Assembly: GCF_014764405.1 (NCBI RefSeq)
Contig: NZ_CP061725.1
Span: 3,286,001 to 3,350,000 of the forward strand
Direction of reading: 5' to 3'
DNA length: 64,000 bases
Origin: Micromonospora craniellae
GTDB taxonomy: Bacteria > Actinomycetota > Actinomycetes > Mycobacteriales > Micromonosporaceae
Shown: positions 1 to 7,186 of the stretch, piece after piece
Numbering within the stretch: the first letter of the stretch is position 1
How the letters are laid out: each line of letters starts with the position of its first letter
Position numbers and translations under genes: made by a program
The notes under the pieces: generated by a model
What the model was told of the DNA's origin: nothing
Database searches by the model: none
The model's input: only the letters and a program-made list of their open reading frames with translations

Positions 1-723
1 CGGACGGTGTACGGGCTGTACCGGCGCTGGCAGCGGGCGGGGGTGTGGGCGGGGATCCTGGCCGGGTTGCAGGGTAGGGCCGACGCGCTCGGGTTGATCT
101 CCTGGGACGTGAGTGTGGACTCCACGATCGTGCGGGCGCATCAGCACGCCGCCGGCGCCCGCCGGGGCAGTCACACGCAGGTCGAGCCGCCGGGCGGCAG
201 CAGCGCCGCCGAGCCGGCGGATCACGCGCTGGGCCGGTCCCGGGGCGGTCTGACGACCAAGCTGCACCTGGCCTGCGAGCAGGGCCGCATGGTGCTGGCG
301 TTCGTCATCACCGGTGGGCAGCGCGGCGACAGCCCGCAGTTCACCACTGTGCTGGACCGCATCCGGGTGCCTCGTCTCGGTGTCGGGCGGCCCCGGTGTC
401 GGCCGCAGCGGGTCCTGGCGGACAAGGCGTACAGCAGCAAGGCCAACCGCGGCTACCTGCGGCGCCGTGGTATCGGCTGTGTCATCCCGGTCAAGGCCGA
501 CCAGGCCGCGAACCGTCGTAAGAAGGGCTCGGCGGGTGGCCGGCCACCCGCCTTCGACCCCAGCGCATACCGGCAGCGTCACGCCGTGGAGTGCGGCATC
601 AGCCTGCTCAAACAGCACCGTGCCGTGGCCACCCGCTACGACAAACTCGCAGTGCGCTACGAAGCCACCGCCACCATCAGCATGATCGACAACTGGCTCC
701 GGCGCCTCGAACGGCACTTATGA
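1..723 (+). CDS. IS5-family transposase, 5' end outside the window
   Basis: The reading frame is open from the first base, so this is the C-terminal part of a DDE transposase. The first catalytic Asp is in the VDSTIVRAH segment, the second in LADKAYSSKA, and the Glu lies in a Y(2)R(3)E(6)K signature (YRQRHAVECGISLLKQHR), which is diagnostic of IS4/IS5-type enzymes. Many actinobacterial IS5 elements make the enzyme from two frames, and this would be the second; the first would lie to the left. No clear terminal inverted repeat could be assigned downstream. Whether the element is intact cannot be judged from here. Confidence 0.9.
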   Translation, partial: RTVYGLYRRWQRAGVWAGILAGLQGRADALGLISWDVSVDSTIVRAHQHAAGARRGSHTQVEPPGGSSAAEPADHALGRSRGGLTTKLHLACEQGRMVLAFVITGGQRGDSPQFTTVLDRIRVPRLGVGRPRCRPQRVLADKAYSSKANRGYLRRRGIGCVIPVKADQAANRRKKGSAGGRPPAFDPSAYRQRHAVECGISLLKQHRAVATRYDKLAVRYEATATISMIDNWLRRLERHL

Positions 724-747
724 CACACGACCTAACGCTGCCAACGC

Positions 748-781
748 GGGGGGAGGTGGGCGGGGGGCCGGGGGGGGGGGG
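748..781. repeat. G-rich tract just downstream of the transposase
   Basis: Several runs of G, ending in twelve consecutive G bases (770-781), follow the transposase stop by about 25 bases. On the + strand this could form a G-quadruplex. It may equally be low-complexity debris at an IS end. Confidence 0.6.
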
Positions 782-822
782 AGTCCTTGTCGCTCCGCTA
801 CGCGAAGCGGCCCTAATCGGGA

Positions 823-840
823 GGAAGTAGGTCTACTTCC
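823..840. terminator. Short palindrome between the transposase and the UPF0145 gene
   Basis: Eight-base perfect inverted repeat (GGAAGTAG / CTACTTCC) with a two-base centre, lying four bases beyond the stop of the minus-strand UPF0145 gene. Its position fits a weak terminator for that gene, but it has no T-tract and could be an IS-related site. Confidence 0.35.
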
Positions 841-843
841 GAG

Positions 844-1302
844 TTAGTCGCGGGTGGGGGTTTCGGCGGCGGTGCTGAGGTTGGGGGCGCTGGCGGGTTC
901 GGCGATGCCACCCGGGGACTGGGCGAAGGCCGGGTCCTGGGCGGTCTCGGCCGCGACGAGGGGCTGGTCCGGAGGCATGACGTCGGGCACTGTCGGTGCC
1001 ACGATCACGGCGGTGCCGTAGGCGCAGATCTCCATCCACATCTCGCCGCAGTCGCGGCTGTCGAACCGCATCCCCACGACCGCGTTCGCGCCGATCCGCC
1101 GGGCCTCCTCGCCGAGCCGCGCCACCGAGTCGGTACGCCATCGGGTGAGGTTGTCCGGGGCCGACGGGTCGTACGCGCCACCGCGCAGGTTCTTCACCCC
1201 CTCGCGGTAGGGGTTGCGGGTCCTGGCCATCGAGGAGACCACCTCGCCGAGGATCTGGCGGATCTCGTAGCCGGGAAGTTGGTCCGTCGTCACGACCAGC
1301 AC
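844..1302 (-). CDS. UPF0145 / YbjQ-like protein with a C-terminal tail
   Basis: About 152 residues if started at the GTG at 1302, which begins just before the conserved VVTTDQLPGYEI segment. The reading frame is open further upstream, but that part overlaps the protease gene and lacks homology-like features. The family core is recognised by the start just named, an EVVSSMARTRN stretch and GANAVVGMRFDSR. YbjQ-type proteins are small beta-rich pentamers of unknown biochemical role, usually about 105 residues. Here a Pro/Ala-rich tail of about 40 residues is added. No convincing Shine-Dalgarno sequence precedes the chosen start, so the start is uncertain. Confidence 0.75.
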   Translation of the reverse strand: MLVVTTDQLPGYEIRQILGEVVSSMARTRNPYREGVKNLRGGAYDPSAPDNLTRWRTDSVARLGEEARRIGANAVVGMRFDSRDCGEMWMEICAYGTAVIVAPTVPDVMPPDQPLVAAETAQDPAFAQSPGGIAEPASAPNLSTAAETPTRD

Positions 1303-1430
1303 GGTTCTGATGCTGGCAGCCGGTGCGGCCGGTGAATGTGAGGGTTGTTCACCTGATCGGATGCTGAAAAACGACGCGGCGCGGACGGCGGGCGCGAAGC
1401 CCACCATCCGCGCCGGCCGGGCGCTAATCG

Positions 1431-2111
1431 TCAGACACCGGCCACCGAGGTGATCCAGGCCCGGTTGAATGCGACACTGCCGTAGTTCTGGATGTTCACG
1501 CCGTTGGCGGTGGAGGCGACGCCGACCTGCTGGCCGTTGTAGAACTGCGGGCCGCCCGAGTCGCCCCGCCACGCGTTGCCGTTGATCCGGGTGCTCCGGA
1601 TCGCCTGGCCACCGTACGCGTCGGTGACGCTGTTGCTGGTGACCTGCACCGACGCGGTCTTGAGCTGAGGCGAGGCCGAGCAGCCGCTGTAGCAGGTCAT
1701 GCCCCAGCCGAAGATCGTGTTGGTGGAGTTGATCGGCGGGTTGCTGGTGGCCAGCGTGACGTAGCTGGTGCTCACCGAGCTGGACAGGCGCATCAGGGCC
1801 AGGTCGTAGCGGCCGTAGGTGGCGCTGACCGTACGCGTGACGCCGCCGGAGGAGCGCTGGACGCTACCCACCCGGACGGACATGTTGCTGCCGATGCAGT
1901 GCTGGGCGGTGAGCACCCACTGCGGCGCGATGATCGTGCCGGAGCAGGTGAACGAGCCGTTGCTGAACACCGCAGCCGCCCACGGCGCCGAGGAGACGGT
2001 GCTGCCGCCGATGATGTACGGGCTGACGGGGGAGGCGACGGCGCCGGAGCTGGCGCCGACGACGCCAACCATGGCTGTGGCGAAGGCCACGATCAGGGAT
2101 CGGATGCGCAT
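1431..2111 (-). CDS. Secreted chymotrypsin-fold serine protease
   Basis: 226 residues with an N-terminal signal peptide (about residues 1-26), a short propeptide and an IIGG sequence at residue 33 that resembles the zymogen activation site of trypsins. The catalytic triad is visible as His71 (TAQHC), Asp103 (YDLAL) and Ser185 (GDSGGP). The position equivalent to trypsin Asp189 is Asn179, and the neighbouring cysteine is replaced by Trp181, so trypsin-like Arg/Lys specificity is not expected. A good GAAGGAG ribosome site precedes the ATG. Likely exported and used to degrade extracellular protein. It is monocistronic. Confidence 0.9.
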   Translation of the reverse strand: MRIRSLIVAFATAMVGVVGASSGAVASPVSPYIIGGSTVSSAPWAAAVFSNGSFTCSGTIIAPQWVLTAQHCIGSNMSVRVGSVQRSSGGVTRTVSATYGRYDLALMRLSSSVSTSYVTLATSNPPINSTNTIFGWGMTCYSGCSASPQLKTASVQVTSNSVTDAYGGQAIRSTRINGNAWRGDSGGPQFYNGQQVGVASTANGVNIQNYGSVAFNRAWITSVAGV

Positions 2112-2564
2112 CGGTAGGGCTCCTTCGGGGTTTGGTGACCCGGGTTAACCGGGTCGGTCTGCGCTGGCGGGAGGGGGTGAACCGCCGCCGCGACGTCTGC
2201 GAATCGACGTCTGACGATGTACGGTAGGGCCCGGTGAGGTGTTTCACAAGAGGTTCATCGAAACAATCGGATGTAACAGTCGGATTTCCCGGCGTCGCGG
2301 AAGAGGGTGCCGGATCGGGGCGATCGGTGCGTCGTCGCCTGCGCCAGGGAGGATCAAACCCACCCGGACCGGACTTCCTGGCAACGAACCCGTATCGGGA
2401 CTGCAACGAACCCGTATCGGTCCCGAAGACCCCGCGCGGGCACGGTCGAGTACCGCCCGGACCGCGTCCGGCCGGTGCGTCTGATGCCGTATCTGCCAGG
2501 TAGGCTGGCTGCGCTCGCCCGTTGTGGGTCGGCACCCAACTGCGTACACAGTCAGGAGTGCCCA
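2112..2564. promoter_or_regulatory. Divergent intergenic region between the protease and purS, with an 18-base tandem repeat
   Basis: No supportable gene lies in this 450-base stretch. It holds two identical copies of GCAACGAACCCGTATCGG at 2381-2398 and 2403-2420 (period 22 bases), about 145 bases before the purS start. It must carry the promoters for both flanking transcripts. The repeated element is a candidate operator for the pur operon, but no known purine riboswitch or PurR box was recognised. Confidence 0.5.
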
Positions 2565-2828
2565 GTGCCTCGCGTCGTCGTCGACGTCATGCTCAAGCCC
2601 GAGATCCTCGATCCTCAGGGCCAGGCCGTCGCAAACGCGCTGCCCCGGCTCGGCGTCAACGACGTCGCCTCGGTACGGATCGGCAGGCGGATCGAGATCG
2701 ACTTCACCGGTGAACCGGACCTGGACCGGGCCCGGGAGATCGCCGACAAGTTGCTCGCCAACCCGGTCATCGAGGACTTCACCGTCCATCTGGGCGAGGC
2801 CGACGAAGCCGCGGACGCCCGCTCGTGA
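2565..2828 (+). CDS. purS: Phosphoribosylformylglycinamidine synthase subunit PurS
   Basis: 87 residues, the normal size for PurS. It bridges PurL and PurQ in the three-subunit FGAM synthase, the fourth step of de novo IMP synthesis. The sequence begins PRVVVDVMLKPEILDPQG and contains the characteristic VRIGRRIEIDF segment. The GTG start is chosen because a CAGGAG ribosome site lies six bases upstream and the protein then begins exactly at the family N-terminus. The stop overlaps the purQ start (GTGA), indicating translational coupling. Confidence 0.95.
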   Translation: MPRVVVDVMLKPEILDPQGQAVANALPRLGVNDVASVRIGRRIEIDFTGEPDLDRAREIADKLLANPVIEDFTVHLGEADEAADARS

Positions 2829-3508
2829 CCGCCCGGGTCGGTGTGGTGACGTTTCCCGGTTCGCTCGACGACGGGGACGCGGCCCGGGCCGTCCGGATCG
2901 CCGGCGCGGAGCCGGTCCGCCTCTGGCACGGGGATGCGGAGTTGCACGGGGTGGACGCGGTCGTCCTGCCCGGCGGCTTCTCCTACGGTGACTACCTGCG
3001 CTGCGGCGCTATCGCCCGGTTCGCCCCGGTGATGGAGAAGATCGTCGACGCCGCTGCCGGCGGCCTGCCGGTGCTCGGCATCTGCAACGGCTTCCAGATC
3101 CTCTGCGAGGCGCACCTGTTGCCCGGCGCGCTCACCCGCAACCAGCACCTGCACTTCCGCAACCGCGACCAGGTCCTGCGCATCGAGGCCACGGGTACGG
3201 CCTGGACGAACGTTTTCCAGCCCGGCCAGGAGGTGCTGATCCCGGTCAAGAACGGCGAGGGTCGCTACGTCGCCGACCCGGCGACGCTGGACGAGCTGGA
3301 GGCCGAGGGGCGGGTCGTCGCCCGGTATCTCGGCGGCAACCCCAACGGGTCGCAGCGTGACATCGCCGCGATCACCAACCCCGCCGGCAACGTGGTCGGC
3401 ATCATGCCGCATCCCGAGCACGCGGTGGAGGCGCTCACCGGCCCCTCCCTCGACGGCCTCGGCTTCTTCACCTCGGTGCTCAAGCATCTGGTGGGGACGC
3501 CGGCGTGA
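2825..3508 (+). CDS. purQ: Phosphoribosylformylglycinamidine synthase glutaminase subunit PurQ
   Basis: 227-residue class I glutamine amidotransferase supplying ammonia to PurL. The nucleophile is Cys87 in GICNGFQIL, and the His/Glu pair is in PHPEHAVE near residues 196-198. An oxyanion-type GGFSYGDYLR motif is also present. It starts inside the purS stop codon and is followed after about 67 bases by purL, so the three FGAM synthase subunits are co-transcribed. Length and motifs are those of the family. Confidence 0.97.
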   Translation: MTARVGVVTFPGSLDDGDAARAVRIAGAEPVRLWHGDAELHGVDAVVLPGGFSYGDYLRCGAIARFAPVMEKIVDAAAGGLPVLGICNGFQILCEAHLLPGALTRNQHLHFRNRDQVLRIEATGTAWTNVFQPGQEVLIPVKNGEGRYVADPATLDELEAEGRVVARYLGGNPNGSQRDIAAITNPAGNVVGIMPHPEHAVEALTGPSLDGLGFFTSVLKHLVGTPA

Positions 3509-3575
3509 CCGTCGGCTGCGGGATCAACGGTCGGCTCACCCGCCCTCACGGCGGCGAGCGCAACGAGGAGATGTC

Positions 3576-6353
3576 ATGACCACGCATCCGGACCCGGTAC
3601 GGGAGACCCCGGAGGCATTCCCGGCCGCGCCGGTCCAGCCGGAACCGGCTGCCACCGCGCCCTCGGTCGCCGCGCCCCGGCACGCCGCCGCGCAGGAGGC
3701 CACCGGCTGGGCCGACGGGGTGGACACCGTCCCGCGCGCCGACGGCAGCCCGGACGAGCTCCAGCCGTACGCGGAGCTCGGGCTCCGCGACGACGAGTAC
3801 GACCGCATCCGGCACATCCTGGGCCGCCGGCCGACCCAGTCCGAGCTGGCGATGTACTCGATCATGTGGAGCGAGCACTGCTCCTACAAGTCCAGCAAGG
3901 TGCACCTGCGGCAGTTCGGTGAGAAGGCCCCGCCCAGCGATCGACTGCTGGCCGGCATCGGCGAGAACGCCGGTGTGGTGCAGATCTCCGACGAGCTGGC
4001 GGTGACCTTCAAGGTCGAGTCGCACAACCACCCGAGTTTCGTCGAGCCGTACCAGGGTGCCGCCACCGGCGTCGGCGGCATCGTCCGCGACATCCTGGCC
4101 ATGGGTGCCCGCCCGGTGGCGGTGATGGACCCGCTGCGCTTCGGTGCCGCGGACCACCCCGACACCGCCCGGGTACTGCCCGGCGTGGTGGCCGGCGTCG
4201 GCGGATACGGCAACTGCCTCGGCCTGCCCAACATCGGCGGCGAGGTCGTCTTCGACCCCTGTTACCAGGGCAACCCGCTGGTCAACGCGCTCTGCCTGGG
4301 CGTCCTGCCGGTGAGCCGCCTGCAGAACAAAGCCGCTGTCGGCCCCGGCAACGTCGTGGTGCTGATGGGTGCCAAGACCGGCCGCGACGGCATCGGCGGT
4401 GTCTCCGTCCTCGCCAGCGCCACCTTCACCGAGGGCAGCGAGCAGCGCCGCCCGTCGGTGCAGGTCGGTGACCCGTTCATCGAGAAGCTGCTGATCGAGG
4501 CGTGCCTGGAGCTGTACGACGCACAGCTCGTCGCCGGTATCCAGGACCTCGGCGGCGCCGGGCTGACCTGCGCGCTCACCGAGACCGCCGCGGCGGCCGG
4601 CACCGGCATGCGGGTGTGGCTGGAGCGGGTGCCGCTGCGTGAGCCGTCGATGGAGCCGCACGAGATCCTGGCCAGCGAGTCGCAGGAGCGGATGCTCCTG
4701 GTCGTCGAGCCGGACAAGCTCGACGCGGTGCTCAAGACCTGCGAGAAGTGGGGCGTACTGGCCACCGCCATCGGCGAGGTCACCGCGCCGCAGCCGGACG
4801 GTCAGCCCGGCCGCCTGCTGATCACCTGGCGGGACCACCTGGTGGTCGACGTGCCGCCGGGTTCGCTGGTGGACGACGGCCCGGTCTACGCCCGCCCGAT
4901 GCGGGAGCCGGCGGACCTGATCCTGCTCCAGGCCGACCGGGCCGAGACGCTGCCCCGGCCGACCGACCCGGACGCGCTGCGCGAGACCCTGCTGCGCATG
5001 ATCGCCTCGCCGAACCTGGCCGACAAGACCTGGGTCACCGAGCAGTACGACCGCTACGTGCTGGGCAACACCGTGCTCGCCCAGCCGGAGGACTCGGGCG
5101 TGATCCGGATCGACGAGCGGACCGGCTTGGGCGTGGCGCTCTCGGTGGACGGCAACGGCCGGTACGCTCGGCTCGATCCATACCACGGCGCCAAGTTGGC
5201 GCTGGCCGAGGCGTTCCGGAACGTGGCGGTCACCGGTGCGACGCCGATCGCGGTCACCGACTGCCTGAACTTCGGCTCGCCGGAGGACCCGGGCGTGATG
5301 TGGCAGTTCGCCGAGGCCGTACGCGGCCTGGCGGACGGCTGCGCAGAGCTGGGCATCCCGGTGACCGGCGGCAACGTCAGCTTCTACAACCAGACCGGGG
5401 CGGCGGCCATCCACCCGACGCCGGTCGTCGGTGTGCTCGGCGTGCTGGAGAACGTGGCCGAACGGGTGGCGTCCGGCTTCGTCGCGCGCACCAGCAACGA
5501 CCACGACCAGCTCTTCCTGCTCGGCGAGACGCACGTGGAGCTCTCCGGCTCGGAGTGGGCCTGGGTCACCCACGAGCACCTCGGCGGGGTACCCCCGCAG
5601 GTCGACCTGGCGCGGGAGAAGCAGCTCGCCGGGCTGCTGGCCGCCGCCGCCCGGGTCGGGCACCTCAGCTCCGCGCACGACCTCTCCGACGGCGGTCTCG
5701 CGCAGAGCCTGGTGGAGTCCTGCCTGCGCCACGGCGTCGGCGCGCGGATCGCGGTGCCGGAGCGGTTCGAGGGTGGCTCCATGCCGTTCGTCTTCCTGTT
5801 CAGCGAATCCGCCGGCCGGGTGCTGGTCTCGGTGCCGCGCGGTCACGAGAAGGCGTTCACCGCCCTCTGCGCCGAGCACGGTGTGCCGTGGGAGCTGATC
5901 GGCGTCACCGACTCCACCGCCGGTGCGCTTGAGGTGCACGGCCAGTTCCGGATCGAGCTGGACGAGCTGCGCGAGGCGCACACCGGCACCCTGCCCAAGC
6001 TCTTCGGGGGTGTGCAGCCGTTCGAGGTGACCGCCCCGGACACCGTCGCGACGCCGGCCGAGGGCAAGGTCGCCCCGAGCGCCGAGGCGGCACCGCTCGC
6101 CGACGCGACGCCGGAGCCCGCCGACCCGGCGGGCGAGGTGCCAGCGGTGACCGGCAGCCCGGTCGCCGAAGCCGAGGTGCCGGCGACGCCGAGCGCCGAG
6201 GAGGAGACAGCGGCCGAGCGGCCGTCCGGGTGGGCGACGCCGCCGGTCCGGGCGACCGCCGACGGTGAGAACCCGGCGGACGCTCCGGCCGACCGGGCCG
6301 AGGCTCCGCAGCCCGGTGCCACCGAGCAGCCTGCCGCGCCCGACGAGCGCTGA
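3576..6353 (+). CDS. purL: Phosphoribosylformylglycinamidine synthase large subunit PurL, with terminal extensions
   Basis: Catalyses ATP-dependent amination of FGAR to FGAM using ammonia from PurQ. The ATG at 3576 is preceded by AACGAGGAG. The protein is 925 residues, against about 740-760 for typical small PurL. The core contains WSEHCSYKSSK near its start, and the tandem PurM-like halves follow. The excess is an N-terminal segment of about 55 residues and a C-terminal Ala/Pro/Glu-rich tail of about 108 residues after the conserved LFGGVQPF region. The tail is low-complexity and looks disordered; its role is unknown. The frame stays open to the stop, so it is part of the protein unless cleaved. 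Confidence 0.96.
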   Translation: MTTHPDPVRETPEAFPAAPVQPEPAATAPSVAAPRHAAAQEATGWADGVDTVPRADGSPDELQPYAELGLRDDEYDRIRHILGRRPTQSELAMYSIMWSEHCSYKSSKVHLRQFGEKAPPSDRLLAGIGENAGVVQISDELAVTFKVESHNHPSFVEPYQGAATGVGGIVRDILAMGARPVAVMDPLRFGAADHPDTARVLPGVVAGVGGYGNCLGLPNIGGEVVFDPCYQGNPLVNALCLGVLPVSRLQNKAAVGPGNVVVLMGAKTGRDGIGGVSVLASATFTEGSEQRRPSVQVGDPFIEKLLIEACLELYDAQLVAGIQDLGGAGLTCALTETAAAAGTGMRVWLERVPLREPSMEPHEILASESQERMLLVVEPDKLDAVLKTCEKWGVLATAIGEVTAPQPDGQPGRLLITWRDHLVVDVPPGSLVDDGPVYARPMREPADLILLQADRAETLPRPTDPDALRETLLRMIASPNLADKTWVTEQYDRYVLGNTVLAQPEDSGVIRIDERTGLGVALSVDGNGRYARLDPYHGAKLALAEAFRNVAVTGATPIAVTDCLNFGSPEDPGVMWQFAEAVRGLADGCAELGIPVTGGNVSFYNQTGAAAIHPTPVVGVLGVLENVAERVASGFVARTSNDHDQLFLLGETHVELSGSEWAWVTHEHLGGVPPQVDLAREKQLAGLLAAAARVGHLSSAHDLSDGGLAQSLVESCLRHGVGARIAVPERFEGGSMPFVFLFSESAGRVLVSVPRGHEKAFTALCAEHGVPWELIGVTDSTAGALEVHGQFRIELDELREAHTGTLPKLFGGVQPFEVTAPDTVATPAEGKVAPSAEAAPLADATPEPADPAGEVPAVTGSPVAEAEVPATPSAEEETAAERPSGWATPPVRATADGENPADAPADRAEAPQPGATEQPAAPDER

Positions 6354-6357
6354 GGCG

Positions 6358-7110
6358 GTGGCCTCGGCCGTATTCGCCCAACCCGGATCGGGAGCCCGGT
6401 TCGACTGGGGCCTGGCGGGGGCGGCCGAACTCGGCCGGGTCTGTGCGGCACTGGTGGTGGTGGACGTGTTGTCGTTCACCACCACCGTCGAGGTGGCCGT
6501 CGGGCGGGGGATGCGCGTGCACCCCTTTCCCTGGGGCGCGCAGGCCGCCGATTACGCACAGCGGGTCGGCGCGGTGGTCGCGACCGGCCGCCGACAGACC
6601 GTGCAACACCCGTGGTCACTGTCGCCCGCCGCGTTGAGCCGGGCACCGTTCGTCGCCGAGCTGGTGCTGCCCGCTCCGAACGGATCGGCCATCAGCGCCG
6701 CCGCCAGCGCCACCGGAGTGCCGGTGGTGGCGGCCAACCTACGTAACGCCCGCGCCGTCGGGAGCTGGCTGCTGCGCCAGGGGTACGGCTCGACCACCGA
6801 CCCGATCGGGGTCGTCGCCGCCGGCGAGCAGTGGCCGGACGGTTCGCTCCGGCCGTCGGTGGAGGACCAGCTCGGCGCGGCCTGCGTACTGGACGCCATC
6901 TCCGGAGTTTCGGGCGGCCTCTCGGTGGAGGCGGCCATGGCGCTCGCCGCGTTGGCCAGCACGCCCGACGTGCCCGCAGCGGTCCGGGGCTGCGTGTCCG
7001 GCCGCGAGCTGATCGAGGCCGGTTTCCCCGACGACGTCGAGATCGCGGTTCGGGTCGGCGACTCCGACGTGGTCCCGTTGCTGCGGCAAGGCGTCTTCTC
7101 CGCCGCCTGA
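6358..7110 (+). CDS. ComB-like 2-phosphosulfolactate phosphatase family protein
   Basis: About 250 residues starting at the GTG four bases after the purL stop. Family markers are VVVDVLSFTTTVEVAVGRG near the N-terminus and the LPAPNGSAIS motif in the middle. ComB removes phosphate from 2-phosphosulfolactate in coenzyme M synthesis of methanogens. Actinobacterial members have no known coenzyme M pathway, so the substrate is open. Its tight spacing to purL suggests co-transcription, and a bidirectional hairpin follows. The larger frame extends upstream into purL but that part is a shadow. Confidence 0.8.
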   Translation: MASAVFAQPGSGARFDWGLAGAAELGRVCAALVVVDVLSFTTTVEVAVGRGMRVHPFPWGAQAADYAQRVGAVVATGRRQTVQHPWSLSPAALSRAPFVAELVLPAPNGSAISAAASATGVPVVAANLRNARAVGSWLLRQGYGSTTDPIGVVAAGEQWPDGSLRPSVEDQLGAACVLDAISGVSGGLSVEAAMALAALASTPDVPAAVRGCVSGRELIEAGFPDDVEIAVRVGDSDVVPLLRQGVFSAA

Positions 7111-7142
7111 CCCGTGCCCCCGCAGTGTCCATGATCGACGAA

Positions 7143-7172
7143 AAGCCGTGGACCGCGATCGGTCCACGGCTT
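7143..7172. terminator. Bidirectional hairpin terminator
   Basis: Perfect 12-base stem (AAGCCGTGGACC and its complement) with a six-base loop, placed between the convergent ComB-like gene and the Gly/Tyr-rich protein gene. Flanking A-rich and TTCTC stretches fit use in both directions. Confidence 0.8.
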
Positions 7173-7186
7173 CTCTCGTCAGTGCG

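Noticed and set aside
3546..6485. 979-codon open frame on the minus strand across purL
   Set aside because: It is the antisense shadow of purL caused by GC-rich codon bias; its translation is low-complexity His/Arg/Gly and has no domain.
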